Source: Eriocheir sinensis (Eukaryota > Arthropoda > Malacostraca > Decapoda > Varunidae). From it: a stretch of 64,000 nt of DNA. The notes below the pieces were generated by a model, which saw nothing but the letters and a program-made list of their open reading frames with translations, did not search any database and was not told where the DNA came from. A program made the translations under genes and the position numbers. The stretch lies in the NCBI RefSeq assembly GCF_024679095.1, contig NC_066518.1, positions 11,705,243 to 11,769,242 of the forward strand, written 5' to 3'. Below are positions 47,804 through 60,288 of the stretch, one piece after another (within the stretch, counting starts at the first letter, position 1; each line of letters starts with the position of its first letter).

Positions 47804-49505
47804 GTCGGGAGTAATTTCCCCAAATAAGTTACCTTTCGGGAGACAGAAACGCTGAGTCCGGTGACGGTACCAGAGGGGGAGAGAGCGGCTGAACCGTAAG
47901 TCGCTTTAATCTATCCTCGCCCCCTTTTGTCCCTCTTTTTCCAGTCTTTAAATAAATCATAATGGTGCCTCATCGTTTTCATAGTTTGGTTTTATAAGAT
48001 TTGGTATGTTTAAGTAAAGCAAAGGGTAATAAGTGAGTGTTTATAAGCTTCCAGTCACCTTGGCGTCATTTTTTTCTTCCATTTTGCTTCTTTATGGTGT
48101 TTGTCTTGTGCTTTCTGTTTCTGTTTTTTTCTTTTATCTAGTTTGTTGCTATGGCGTTTTTCTCGTATATTTCTTATTGTTTTCTATTTATTTCTCTTAT
48201 TTAGGCTATTTCTGTGGTGTTGTTCTCGTGCTTTTTTTTTCTCATCAATTTTGATTCTATGGTGTTTGAATTACCCCTTTTTTTTTTTTTTTTGCCAAGA
48301 CAGTATGGACATCCCGGTCTTAACATTATGATCGAGATATTCACTTCAAAGTAAACTAAAAATCTTCTGCCCCTTTTGTTCCATCTTTATCGTGTATAAT
48401 GTCCGTGGGATCTGGGTTCGCAAGATACAATTTTGTGGCAGTGCGTGTATGTGTGTGTGCGCTCAGGTGGGGAAAATTGTGGAGTCAGAAACTCGACTTC
48501 TCAGACCTGAAGCAATTTGAGTTCGTAAAGTCACCAAGAAGAGTCTTCTTCTGGCAGTCTCGGGGATTTCTGTCGGAATGAGGCGGCGGAAAGCTTGGTA
48601 AATACACTTCCAAGTATTTCACGGAGCATTCCCGGAGTGGTGTGAAGCGTCTTGTTCTTCCCCGGGTGGTGCATGCAATGACGACCAAATGTCTGTAATG
48701 ACGGCCAATAGTTCGACCTTTGGGACATTTGTTGAGCTGATTATGTATAGGCTCTCTATTTATGTGGGGGGGAGGGAGGGAGTGTGTGTGTGTGTGTGTG
48801 TTAGACAGCCGCCGTAGCCACATATAGAGGCCTCGGAACTCGCATTAATCACGTGCTTCATAGCGTGTTCACGATGTAGGCATAGAAAAGTTTCACATAA
48901 GTCGTTAATGAGAAGCGAAACCCAGAGTGTGAGTCTTAAGTGGATACAATTTACGCAACGCAGACTTTGCATCCATTAACCTAATTTCCAACAACTGGGA
49001 GGCGCCTGCGAATGAGACAGCGATAGTGTAAGAGGTTGTCGGCGGATAACCTACAGGTATCCGCCTCCAGACCCAGTCACTCAGCACGTCCACAGAGAAC
49101 AGATTCCCGTTTTATCTCTCCAGAAATCCGGATATTGGGAAATAAAACAACGACATGCCATTCAGGAGGCCAACACTCCGCTCCCCCCGACTGTGGTCTT
49201 GGCGAGATCCTTGCTGGAGGCTTGCTTGAAGGGAGGTCGGAAGAGAGAGGATCAGTCAGGATTATCTCTAAGCCGCACAGTGAGTGACATCGTGTTTGGG
49301 TATAACGAGGGAACGTACGAGCAGCCTCCGTGCCGCCCGAGTGTCTGTCTTAGCGCTCCATTCTTCCCCTCGTCCCCCGGGGCTGTCTTTACGGCGCCTC
49401 AGATAAGGGTTATCGTGCAGGGCAAAGGGATGGCCGCTAAACCTGTCTAGTCCGTCACGCGGGAAGCAGGACGGCGCAGGAGTGTTGGGGACGTCAGGGT
49501 TCAGG
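47804..49505. other. Unique sequence, nothing recognised
   Basis: T-rich from 48030 to 48300 with a poly(T) at about 48279, and a short (GT)n at 48782-48801. No gene recognised. Confidence 0.5.
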
Positions 49506-49508
49506 GGG

Positions 49509-49510
<2 letters not shown>

Positions 49511-49602
<92 letters not shown>
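49511..49602. repeat. (GA)n microsatellite
   Basis: About 91 bp pure, then GATGATGATGATAG. Confidence 0.98.
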
Positions 49603-49606
<4 letters not shown>

Positions 49607-49778
49607 GATGATAGTGATGATATGCAGTTGGGGCCATACACAATGCTGCGAATAGCCTCAGTGCTCATCTCCGTCTCATTGGCCCTTGAGTGTGTGGCGG
49701 ATGAGAAGCCATTGCGCCGGATCACAGGACAAGCGTAACATCTTGGTCACTACACTTCACTTTCCTCAGGCATGTAAT

Positions 49779-49960
49779 GGAATTGTCTTTTTTTATCTCC
49801 TCACTATTACCTCCTTGTCATCTCGCACTCTACCCACACACCCACAACCCCACCCACACCCACACCCACACTCTCGCAACTCTCATTATCTTTCATTTCC
49901 CCAACATCATTTTTCTTGTCATCTTCTCCTTCCCCCCACACACATACCCCTATCCACCCA
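49779..49960 (+). repeat. Inverted repeat pair, left arm (about 180 bp)
   Basis: Starts at AATTGTCTTTTTTTATCTCC and passes through a CCACACCCACA-rich core to CACACACATACCCCTATCC. Its reverse complement lies at 51581-51762 with roughly 10 percent differences. Confidence 0.88.
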
Positions 49961-50250
49961 CCGATCTACCACCGATTTGGGGGGTTCGAATCTCTAAAGG
50001 GTTCATTTTATTTTTCGAGCGTTTAATTTTCCTGCGTTTTATTTTCAAGCGTCAGGAATCGCCGACCGGATCATCCACTGAGACCTGCGGGTGGGCGGAG
50101 CCTCGTGTGCCCTCGCGTAGCCACACAAAAGGAGGAAAGGAGATTCTTCGAAATCCTTCCCTCGTCTGGCTCTTTTACCGAAGATCGGGCACAGATTTTT
50201 GTAAACTTGATCCCTCTGTGTTGGAAGTCTGGAATGGTACTTTTAGGCAG
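49961..50250. other. Unique sequence, nothing recognised
   Basis: No motif of note. Confidence 0.5.

Positions 50251-50253
<3 letters not shown>

Positions 50254-50302
<49 letters not shown>
50254..50302. repeat. (GT)n microsatellite
   Basis: About 24 units. Confidence 0.98.
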
Positions 50303-50303
<1 letters not shown>

Positions 50304-51345
50304 ATTCACCATGGTCTGATCCTGCACTGAACTCTTGATCACTAGCCAGTCCCCTCCCTGTAAGAGCTGCATAGTGACGGTTCAATGGGGAGATCTGTGC
50401 TTTGGTTTGTTAGAATGTTATTACATTACTGAATAATATATTGTTTAGTGTTCAAATTATGACGATATTTGGATGGCACGCCTGGTTACGAATATGTATA
50501 TCCCTGTTTAAATCTGGAGTGGAAGGGAGCAGTGGTAATTCACATATCGTCGTCTATACCAACCGTGTGGTTACTGAAATGGATCACCCGCCCCGTCTGG
50601 TAAGGGTCTTGAATTTATGGATCACAGCCTTATTTTTCCCGCTTTGCTTTCATTCGTTTATTGACAGCTGAACTTTTGCGGTAGTCGCTGAATCAGGTAT
50701 CTTTGATTTTTGTTTTTTCTTTAGCATCACGAGTCATGCAAAACCGACACTTATGCTCCAAATCACATTCTAATATCAGACTCGCTTATTGTCGTTACAT
50801 ATAATATTATCATTTTGACGATTTTCTCTTCCTGGAGTCCCATAATTGCCGCCTCTCCACCTTAATTTGAATATCGATTTCCAATAAAGAATTAATGATA
50901 CAGTGACCTTGAGATGATAGAAAAATAAGCTGTCAAAAGAGTCATTGTTCCGAGTCCTTATCGCTTATATCTCCCACTGCAAATTGAAAAAAAAAAACGG
51001 CGTGAGGGAAGAGCTGTATCGACCGCCGCTGGACCCGACACCACTCGCCACTCAAGGCCGCGAAGAGCACATTTTTGCGGGACATAAAAGATCCGAGTGC
51101 CTGGGAGTGGGAGCCGGCTCGTGGGGGGAGCAGATGGCGGTGAGGGGAAAAGTGGAAGGGAAAGAGGAAAAGAGGAAGGAGAGAGGAGAGGAGGACGGAA
51201 GGGAAACAGGTGCATGGCCGCGGTGGTGAAGGAGATAATGCGTGGGGGAGAAAGCAGAGAAAAAGGCAGTGGTGGTGAGTGTGATGGCTCGTTATTGTTT
51301 AAGGAATATGGTGTTGAAGAGAGAAACTACTTCGTGCGCGGAAAA
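50303..51345. other. Unique sequence, nothing recognised
   Basis: The interval 51110-51230 is purine-rich and opens Gly/Glu/Arg frames. These are compositional. Confidence 0.5.
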
Positions 51346-51348
51346 GAT

Positions 51349-51392
<44 letters not shown>
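51349..51392. repeat. (AC)n microsatellite
   Basis: About 21 units. Confidence 0.97.
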
Positions 51393-51394
<2 letters not shown>

Positions 51395-51580
51395 AGCACC
51401 ATCAGTCTCGCATTCTCAGTAGTGAAAAAAAAAAAACTACGCTTGTTTTTTTTTGCATGTGTTTGCTTTACTTCGTGGAACAGAATCTCCCCCGGCATCG
51501 TGGATTATTTCGAGATAGTTTCTTAACCTTTCTGCGTGGGTATCCTTGCGTGAGTGTGTGTGTGTGTGTGGGGGTGGGGG

Positions 51581-51762
51581 GGGTGGATATGGTTATGTGT
51601 GTGGGGGGAAGGAGAAAATGACAAGAAAAATGATGGTGAGAAGATGAAAGAAAATGAGAGTTGCGTGAGTGTGGGTTTGGGTGTGGGTGGGGTTGTGGGT
51701 GTGTGGGTAGAGTGCGAGATGACAAGGAGGTAGTAGTGAGGAGATGAAAAAAGAAAATTGTT
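51581..51762 (-). repeat. Inverted repeat pair, right arm
   Basis: Reverse complement of 49779-49960. The matching core is GGTTGTGGGTGTGTGGGTAG and its flank AGTGCGAGATGACAAGGAGG. Confidence 0.88.
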
Positions 51763-51842
51763 GTGTAAGTGTGGATGTGGTTGGGGTTGTGGGTGTGTGG
51801 ATGAGTGTGCGACATGACAAGAGAGGAAACAGTAGTGAGAAC
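51745..51842 (-). repeat. Tandem partial duplicate of the right arm
   Basis: GGTTGGGGTTGTGGGTGTGTGG then GCGACATGACAAGAG repeats part of the preceding arm about 100 bp on. The element was duplicated in tandem at this site only. Confidence 0.75.
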
Positions 51843-52160
51843 ACAAGTATGACGTATTTCTGTTTGTGCTTTATTCTTTTCCATCCTCTTTTTATCACCC
51901 TTCATTTAGCTAGCAAGATCATTTTATTTTTTTGATGACACGAAGCGTTTAAAAGTGTGATCAAGGTAACAGAGGGGCAAAGGGTACAGCTTACAGGTGA
52001 CGAGAGGCAAAATGAGCGGCGTTAAGAAGAAAAATAGTAGCAGATTATGAAAAGTTATTAATTTAAGTGAGCGAAAAAAAATGGAGTTTCATGTTGCAGA
52101 TTATTAGCGATAAATTATGACGGTTTTTTTTTTTAATGTACATGATAATGGCAGAAAAGT

Positions 52161-52163
<3 letters not shown>

Positions 52164-52201
<38 letters not shown>

Positions 52202-52202
52202 G
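52164..52202. repeat. (GA)n microsatellite
   Basis: About 28 bp pure, then GGAGAGAGAGGGG. It faces a (CT)n tract 70 bp away. Confidence 0.97.
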
Positions 52203-52270
52203 GGAACAACAACAAAGAGAAATAACAATAAAGAAAGCAACTTGGGAAATAAAAAATAAGACCTGCAGTG

Positions 52271-52299
52271 CTCTCTCTCTCTCTCTCTCTCTCTCTCTC
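52271..52299. repeat. (CT)n microsatellite
   Basis: 14 units, complementary to the GA tract at 52164, so the pair forms an inverted repeat. Confidence 0.97.
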
Positions 52300-52816
52300 G
52301 ACTCGATTACACAGATATGCCAAAGGATAACAATCTTGCATTCTTCTCTCACGCGCCCTTCACCGCCGATCTCCATCCCTCACCCCGCGCGCCGCCGGCT
52401 TCTGCTCTTCCTTCTCCTGTCGTTTCTTCTTCTTTCACTTCCTGCACAATCTTGAAAACTGTCTCAAAAGTTTGCACAAATACCCTAAGACCTCGCCAGC
52501 CTGTTTCCGTCGCCTTTCATTCAATCCTTCTTCTATTGCATTGGTTTATCTGTGTGTTGGAAGATGTTTTTGTGGTGGTCTCTTGCTCGTTTTATTAGTT
52601 TTATCGGGTTTAATGTTATTTATAGGTACATACATGCATTGGTTTCTAAAGCGTGTGAGGGGGGCGGGGGGGGTGGGGGGTTGTGTGTGTGTGCGTGTGT
52701 GTGTGTGTTTTCATTGTTTTGCGGCGTGGTTTTCTCCGACTGTTTGAAAAGAAAATCATAAACTGGGACTAATTGAAGTTATTGGATATTTGCTCGCAGT
52801 GTATTGTCCGTTGGCA

Positions 52817-52852
52817 ACACACACACGCACACACACACACACACACACACAC
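52817..52852. repeat. (AC)n microsatellite
   Basis: About 18 units with one CG variant. Confidence 0.96.
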
Positions 52853-52919
52853 TGATAGCCATGGCTGTAGAATTTTTTTTTTTAACAAGCAATGATTTAG
52901 AATGTGCTTTTCTTCCCTC

Positions 52920-53210
52920 AAGTGACTTTAACTGCTTTTTCTGTCTTATTTGTCTTCCGTTTTGTCGGTTCTGCTCTCGCTTTTTCTTCCTTTTCGTCTT
53001 AATTCCTTTTCTTTTCTTTCAGTCTTCATTTATTTTACTGTATTGCTGTTTTGTTCGTTGCTTTCTTTATTTTGGTTTCTTTTTTCTCATTCCCTCTTCA
53101 GTTGTGTCCGGGAGCTTCATTTATTTTAGTTTTGCTGTTTTGTTTTTTGCTTTCTTTATTTTCGTTTTTTTTTTTCTCTCTTTCCCTCTTCAGTTGTGTC
53201 CGCGAGGAGT
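52920..53210. repeat. T-rich tandem duplication, unit about 92 bp
   Basis: CCCTCTTCAGTTGTGTCCG occurs at 53092 and 53184, each preceded by TGCTTTCTTTATTTTNGTTT. A more diverged third unit may lie to the left. Confidence 0.8.
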
Positions 53211-53860
53211 TGTGGTCGACCATCACTGATTATTTAATACTGAAGAGACGCACTTCCTTGACAAGGATAATTCGAAATTCTTCAGTTGCAATTCACGAGT
53301 TTATGATCACAACAGGAAGGACGTGTCGAGTTATTAAAGGAATCCGTGTCCTTTAGATAATTACGTTGTACACTGGAAAAAATATATAAAAACGTTAATT
53401 TCAAACAGCTATAAAGGTGGATACGTGGTGGTCTGCATGGAACTACGAAAAAGATATTACGTTCTTTCTTTTTTACACAATTCTTTTCCTCCTACCTCCG
53501 TCCCTTCCGCTGTCCCCCAACGCCGGCTACCGATCTTTCCACCCCTCACAAACCGCCACCCTTCCCGCCTCGACCGGAGACACAGCAATAAACAACGACG
53601 CCTCAACGCACTCGTTCAGAACATTTCTCGTAAAAGTCTCAATTTAAGAGCTGTTTCTCGTCCTCCCACCAACGGCCCAGCTGGTCAGCCTCGGGCCCAC
53701 CTTCCGCCTACCGTCCCGCCGCCCCACCTACCCGCTTTGAGGCCGAAACGCTGCAATTTAGGGCAAAGAAATATTCCTTGTGATTTCTTTGGAGGCTGCG
53801 AAGATAACTTGAAGGTGTTCTGCTCGTAAGAAACCTTAATGTGTTTGTGTACAGATAATT
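53211..53860. other. Unique sequence, 134-codon frame not recognised
   Basis: A plus-strand frame at 53425-53829 is Pro/Arg-rich with no domain I know, and an overlapping second frame is open over part of it. I do not call it a gene. Confidence 0.3.
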
Positions 53861-53861
53861 T

Positions 53862-53862
<1 letters not shown>

Positions 53863-53929
<67 letters not shown>
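53863..53929. repeat. (GT)n microsatellite
   Basis: About 33 pure units. Confidence 0.98.
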
Positions 53930-53930
<1 letters not shown>

Positions 53931-55221
53931 ACTTCTAGTAATTAAGACCCATCACTCAGCTTAGTTCTCTGTGTTTGGACGTGTAGCTCTGCAGTTGTTA
54001 TCTTCCTGTTTACAATTTTTTAATACCTCGTAATTTCGTATCGCATCATCTTGAGTGGTCCTTCATTAGACTCCAGACTACTGCAATTTCCCGGCGTCGC
54101 CTAATGAGGTCCCGCGCGCTGCCGAGGACCGTCTCAAACACCTCATCAGCGAAGTGCCTCCAACTTTGCTAAGGTTTAGTTGGCATATGTTTGTTTGAGA
54201 AATTATTTGCGATTGGCTACATATTAAAGTTGATATTCGAAAAGCTAATAATTAAATAAAGAAAAGTTACGCAAGTGTCTATCAAATCAGTGTGAACTAA
54301 AATAATGAAATGGACAAGTTAATCCCAATGGTCCCAAAAAGGAGCAAGTAGAATTAAAAGATGATGCTGGAAAAACTAATAATTAAATAAAGATAAGTCA
54401 GCTATGTATCGAATTGACAAACTAAAGAAAAGTAAAGAAAAAGTTGACAAAGCTAATGCCGCTGCACCCCCACCCCCACCCCCCCAAAAAAAGAGGTTGA
54501 AAAAATAGTAAAAAAGGAGCAGATAAGGTCTCTTCCTGCCTCCTCTCACGACCTTGCGCCACGGAGTTGATTAGTATAACTTGCTTAAATTAGTGGCCTT
54601 AGCAGTCCTAATTTCTAGTCTCCTCTCTATCATTTGCTTCAGATATTAATTGTTTGGCCGTGAGTGGAAATTATGTTGGTAGTAGCAGTAGCAGTAGTGG
54701 TGGTGATGGAGGTGGCGGTACGAGGCATTTGTATTCAGTATCGCTAATTTCGTATTTAGATTTAGTTAGTTTGTCTTTTCTGCCGTTCTCCTTAACGTAG
54801 CTCGACAGGACAAGACTCTGCTCGACCTTGTTTCTCTCGAACTCTGCAAACGGTGATGGAAATGTGTGGGCCGTGATCATTTGCTTCCTATCCTGGACAG
54901 TTTTGTAGTTCTGTAGATGAGAAAGAACGATGACTCGTGTTGAGGGTTTAGCCACACCCTTTTTCGCAACACAGCGACAGAAAGATGCAGTGTTGACCTC
55001 CTCTCGGTTATAACCTTTTCCCGGCTAGTTATTGGACATTTTTAAACGACACAGATCCACTTGGGTGTCGGCGGCTGAGTTTTGAGGCAATGTCGACATG
55101 ATCCATTGTTTTTTGTTTTGTTTTGTTTTGTTTTGCTTTTTTTCCAGTTTCGTGTCGTTTTCATATTCAGTCATTCTTTCTGCGTGTGTGTGGGGATGGG
55201 GGACGGGGCATAGGGGGGGGA

Positions 55222-55224
<3 letters not shown>
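53930..55224. other. Unique sequence with a diverged tandem pair
   Basis: AAAGCTAATAATTAAATAAAG occurs at about 54241 and, as AAAACTAATAATTAAATAAAG, at about 54371 (130 bp apart), with AAGT and tcaaat/tcgaat neighbours. A poly(C) patch lies at 54463-54486. No gene recognised. Confidence 0.55.

Positions 55225-55279
<55 letters not shown>
55225..55279. repeat. (GT)n microsatellite
   Basis: About 27 pure units after a G-rich lead. Confidence 0.98.
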
Positions 55280-55280
<1 letters not shown>

Positions 55281-55476
55281 TCGCCAACTCCCCAACCTTT
55301 TCCACTCCCTTACGTACTTTTTCTCTTACTTTACGTATCTGTCTTTGCTCTTTTATGTCCGTTGCTTGTATTCCTCCGGCTTTTGTTCAATCTCTTTTAG
55401 CTGCAGGCGGAGCAAAACGAAAAAAAAATGCACTACTCGCTGATACACAGTTAAAACAGCAATTACCTTAGGGCTG

Positions 55477-55479
<3 letters not shown>

Positions 55480-55530
<51 letters not shown>

Positions 55531-55541
55531 TGCTGCTGCTG
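55480..55541. repeat. (AC)n with (TGC)n end
   Basis: About 48 bp CA followed by five TGC units. Confidence 0.97.
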
Positions 55542-55706
55542 GCGTATGACCGGTCCGGTGACAGTGCAATGATAGAGGCCGCGACACCCCTTCAAACATG
55601 CTGCACGCCATCCTTTGCCAAATTCTCCATAAGCCTCTCCCTCTTTATTTCGCCGATCTCGAACATTACATCAGTCTTGGCAACACTGACCGCTGTTTTA
55701 CTTCAG

Positions 55707-55822
<116 letters not shown>

Positions 55823-56182
55823 AATTTAGAAACTTGTATATAAAAAGCAAGAAATATTGAGACGAGAAAGCTGGGAGATTATTTTTTTTTTATCTCGATT
55901 ATGATGTTTCCTTGCTGTAGTTTACGAGATGACTTCATGTTAGGTATTAATATATTTTTTTTTTAAAGGCGCTGTCACACATGGAGTGTATCCATCAGCA
56001 AGCAACATCCCAATCCATGAATATAGTCAAGTAGTAATCTTTTGCTTTGAACTGTCCTGCAAAATCTAATGGAGTTAAACAAGTGGTAATAGCACAAAAA
56101 CTGTGCTAGATCTGCGTCCAACACCCCCCCAACAATTTATATTATGCAACTAGGGGTCTAAAATGGAAAATGCTGAAAAGTA

Positions 56183-56299
56183 AAGATGGCGCCACTATAA
56201 ACACTTGCATGCGCCACAACGGGCTGGGGCCGACCATCAGGCCATACTATGAAGGCCAAGACGTAAAAAATAAAAAATAAAATAAATAAATAAAAATAA
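56183..56299 (+). mobile_element. 3' fragment of the tRNA-derived SINE family
   Basis: From AAGATGGCGCCACTATAAAC to CAAGACGTAAAAAAT this matches the 3' part of the SINE at 29414-29783, in the opposite genomic orientation. A stretch of about 60 bases carrying the doubled GGGAAGAAGCC motif is missing. The tail has become (AAAT)n and (AAAAT)n rather than pure A. The tRNA head is absent. Confidence 0.85.
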
Positions 56300-56344
56300 A
56301 CTATAATGCCATGTTGTAGGGTTCATCTGGGTTAACAAATGTTA

Positions 56345-56957
56345 TTACCTCCGCCAACGAAGTTGGGAGGAGGTTTTATTTTCGGTCCGGTCAATATGTA
56401 TATTTATTTATTTATTTATTTATTTATTTGTTCGTTAACAGTCTCCTGTGCACAATTTTGCGGATATCTCAACCAATTTTTCAGGGAAGCTTCGTGTCCA
56501 TCCAGAATAGAGCCCATTAAGTTTTTTTTATGTCAAAGGTCAAAGGTCAAGGTCAAGATCGCACAAAACGTCAGATTGGCCATAACTTCGGTTCTCCTCA
56601 TCGTAGAGACTTCAGACCTGGTTCATATTTTAGCTCATGGAAAGACGCACCTTGCATGGCCTTGACCTTGACCTCGAAAAGTTCGCCCAAGGTCAAAAAA
56701 AATTTTAAAATAGAATTTCATCAAATTTCGAAACAAATGCTTCCATATGATGTAACTTGCATGGTCTTGACCTTGACCTTTGACCTTGACCTCGAAAAGT
56801 TCACCCAAGGTCAAAGTTTCCAAAAAAATAGAATTTCATCAAATTCCGAAACAAATGCTTCCATATGATGCATAGGGTCACAGTTGAAGCCCATACCAAT
56901 TTTCAGGACGATCTTTGGCGGAGGTGTGCACTCTCCGAGTGCTATGCGTCTAGTTAT
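56345..56957. mobile_element. MITE-like repeat with ACCTCCGCCAA termini
   Basis: The left end ACCTCCGCCAA (56347-56357) is the reverse complement of TTGGCGGAGGT near the right end (56914-56925). A further GTGCACTCTCCGAGTGCT hairpin-like string and CTAGTT lie outside the right repeat. Inside are a (TTTA)n patch (56402-56428) and a tandem pair of about 107-110 bp starting at CTTGCATGG (56651 and 56757). AGGTCA/TGACCT motifs are packed between 56537 and 56813. I recall very similar repeats in many marine animals. I see no transposase, so it is non-autonomous, and its superfamily is not decided by this sequence. Confidence 0.75.
56537..56555 (+). promoter_or_regulatory. Nuclear-receptor-like half-site cluster (DR1 plus DR0)
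   Basis: AGGTCA at 56537-56542, 56544-56549 and 56550-56555. The first two are spaced by one base, a DR1, which is the usual RXR/USP-HNF4 type spacing. The last two overlap an extended TCAAGGTCA, the site type bound by FTZ-F1/ERR monomers. The sequence match is exact. Whether it binds anything is unknown. Confidence 0.4.
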
Positions 56958-56959
56958 AC

Positions 56960-59900
56960 AATGTCATGTCTGCAATGCATGGGTACGCCAGGAAAACAAC
57001 TTGAAAAGAACAACAACAACAAGATGGACAATCTGTTAATTGGCGTCTACGACGCAGATAAAAATATATTAATTACATATATTTATTTACTTAACATCTT
57101 GCATATACATGAGAATTTTTTTTGCATATACATGAGAACATAGATTAGAACACCTTTAATAAGCAAGAGGGGCAGGAAAGGGAAGGAGAGGAATGGAAAG
57201 TGAAAAGTTACACGCGCGCTGATGACGTGGTGGAAGTGTCTGTGATGGAGGAGGAAAATCACCTAAAACTCTGCTGTCACACAGACAATTGATGGTCCGG
57301 TGACGCTTGGGTAACTATTTTTCTTTATGTTCCATTCTCTTGTGAAACCACCATTATTAACGTACAATATTCGTGTAGGTAAATGATGCGTCTGGCATTG
57401 TTATCGTCTGAAAAACTGAACATAATTATTGTATAGTTTCCTCCCACATTCCGCTCTGCGACAAACGCAGTACTCCCTCCCCCATCATTTGTAACAATTT
57501 CCACATCTCAAATATAAATTTTTCAATGAGGGGTGAATATTAACTAGAGAGACCTCAAGGACTGACAGAGGCTTCATGCTGAAATGAATGTTAAATAGTT
57601 GGCGTGTATATGTCTAACCCTCTGTCAGTAAAGCGTGCAAAACAGTGCTCACTTTAATTAACCTGATTTTTCACAAAACACACCTACGCCCACCGCTGTC
57701 CAGAGTGAAGAGTGGAAATATTAAAATAGATTATTAATTGTAACAAAGCGGTGCATAATAAAGTAATGGCTTCCCTCCTCAATTATTTCTCCAGCAAGTA
57801 TTTTTCCAATGATTCGCGTTCTTTAGTTGGCCTTTTCAGAATATGTTATTACCATCAGGAGTCGAAATGGAGGGCTTATAAATGAAGCTAATCTGGCTGC
57901 CGCACCCGAGTAAACAGCTTCCTGTAATTATATTTTTTCTTACCTTAAGTTAATTTGCCTCGAGTCTTATTCAAACAGCCTCGATATATATCCCCGGGCT
58001 CATGTTTTTCTGTGAATTGGCCAGGCCGTAATTAGGATAAGTATCACTCGAATTACGTAAATGGGTTTTTTTTTTTTTTAGGCCTTCATTTGCTTCGTCT
58101 GTTTATTTAGCCTCTTTCATACCGGCGCTCTATAATATTCATGGGTAACCTTTTTCATGTCTGGACGTTTGATGGTCATTTATTTTCTTTTTATTTTCTC
58201 CATTGGCAGATCTTCGGTTTTGTAGTAGTTATGACTAAAACATTACTGCTACGGATAAGCTACGATCACTAATAAAAGGTGAAAGCCTTGCCCACCACTC
58301 ACCCCTCGAAATCATATTGGTTGTTTGATGGCCTGCTCTGTTCACGTTCTTCGGTGAAATTCTCTCAGATAATAGACATTTCCGAGACATAGGAGGACAG
58401 AGTGGCCCCGGGGTATTTGAGGGCTTGTAGCTGAGTTGCCCAAACCTAGGACCGTCACGGAGGATGTTAGGAGAACGCTGACGTGGTTGTAGACTTTGGT
58501 TTACAGGATAATGTGGTCAGGAGAGAACAGACTTTTGTACTCAGCTAGACAAGCGTCAGTGAGGGAGGGAACAAGTTTCGTTATGTGACTTTTTTTTATC
58601 ACGTCACTGAAGGGGAGACTGCCATTGTCCTGTGTAATACTTTCGACCACTATTGCTCCAGTGCGGGAAGTAGGGCAGGGGTTAGGAAGGAAAACAACGA
58701 AGTAAGGGAAAAGTCCAGCTTCATAAATAATTCAGTCTTTCGTTCTGTTTTATTCTGTTTTATTATTTTCTGGCATCCCTCTCAGCGAAGGCATTCAGCA
58801 ACAGTTCTAAGCCATAGTCGCAAATGGATATTGGGGCGAAAACATCGTAAGTAAAAAAAAAATGAATTTACGTAAAAGTGGCCGAGATAAAAGTTCAAAC
58901 TGCTGATCGGATTTTTCATTTCTTGCTCGCGGCTTTACTTCGGCGGCAAAAAAAATTACCCTTCATAGAATTCAGCAGCGTTTCTCTTTTCAGCGTGTGT
59001 GGGAATGAGAACACGAACTATTTCTTGCACTTTTAAAATATTCAATCCTAAGCCAGATTGTGGCGGCTGCAGGGACCACCGCGTCTAAAAGTTTGAGGAA
59101 ATCTAATCTACACTTTATTATTATTCTAATTTCATGTAACTTTGGATCTCCCATCACGTGTGCGCTCCAAGGATCGGGTGTGAACACGCCGCGGCAGATT
59201 GATTTTGTTTTTGTGGTGTCGAGGGAAGTGTGAGGTGAAGTGCCGCGTGTGGGTGCCGCGCGAGGCTGAACAAAAACTGTTAGTTGTAATTTCGGAATTT
59301 GACTTGAATGCCCATGTTTATTGTTTACATGAGGTGATCAGGTGGTGCAGAGACGCGTGTGTGTGGCTGGCGGCCGGGGGGAGTTGGTGGCCAACCTTGG
59401 ATTGAATGATGCTGTGTCTCGTAATTAATAATTTGCTCGTTAAAGAGGATGAACATACGTTCGGTGGCCCAGATAGATCGTGTATTCGGGTTACTCGTGG
59501 CGGGAGTGAAAAAGCTAACTTGATTCTGAACTCGGAAGAAATCATAAATATTTAGTATGCTTTGTTCCATGTTATATAATGTGCCCTATGTTTTTCATAT
59601 AAAATTATTTAGTTATTCTTCGAAAACTAACAAGATATAAAAAATCCCCTAGTTTGATCACACTAATGTGGTTTAAAGCTATAGAAAGTTGAGGAATTCT
59701 TGTATAGTATATTTAAAAGAACGCACATACTTATCTATTTCTAATACTTTAATCCTTGGTTTCACGCAATTGTACAAAAAGAAAAGACAATTCTCTTGTA
59801 ACTTTTAATTTGCTTCTCATTGTATTCTTAATTCACTGGTATGATGGTTTTGCTGGCGTTGAGCAAGTCACAAATGAATCTGAAAAGTACATCAGGTTGT

Positions 59901-60288
59901 TAAAGCAAAATGCTTAGGACTTATTTACTCTTCCTTTGACCACTGTGTTCCTGAGTGCTGGAGTTTCATGTAACACTTTCTCTCCACTCTTGCGTCACCC
60001 ACTCATCCTCGCAAACAGTGAAAAAGACCCATTTTTTCGTGCATAATGCGGCAGCTCCTCTCACTGTTTTCTCACCTCAACTCTCCCTTGCAATAATGGA
60101 AAGCTTATGATGATGTAATACTTTTTTCCAGGTCCCTATGTCACCTTATGGTGTCTCCACAAGTTTGTTTGATATTTCTTAATTGACTCCATTTGTATGC
60201 AAAGTTTGGAGAGTAAGTCAAAGGGAGAATGGGTGTCGAGAGAATTGGATATATCAGGTAATTTTGCGTGAAAATGAGACCGAGCGAG
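56960..60288. other. Long unique AT-rich stretch, nothing recognised
   Basis: 3.3 kb almost free of microsatellites apart from short A or T runs (56108 type C runs end before it; poly(T) at 58068, poly(A) at 58853). Frames stay under 90 codons and show no domain. This is the least repetitive part of the window. Confidence 0.5.
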
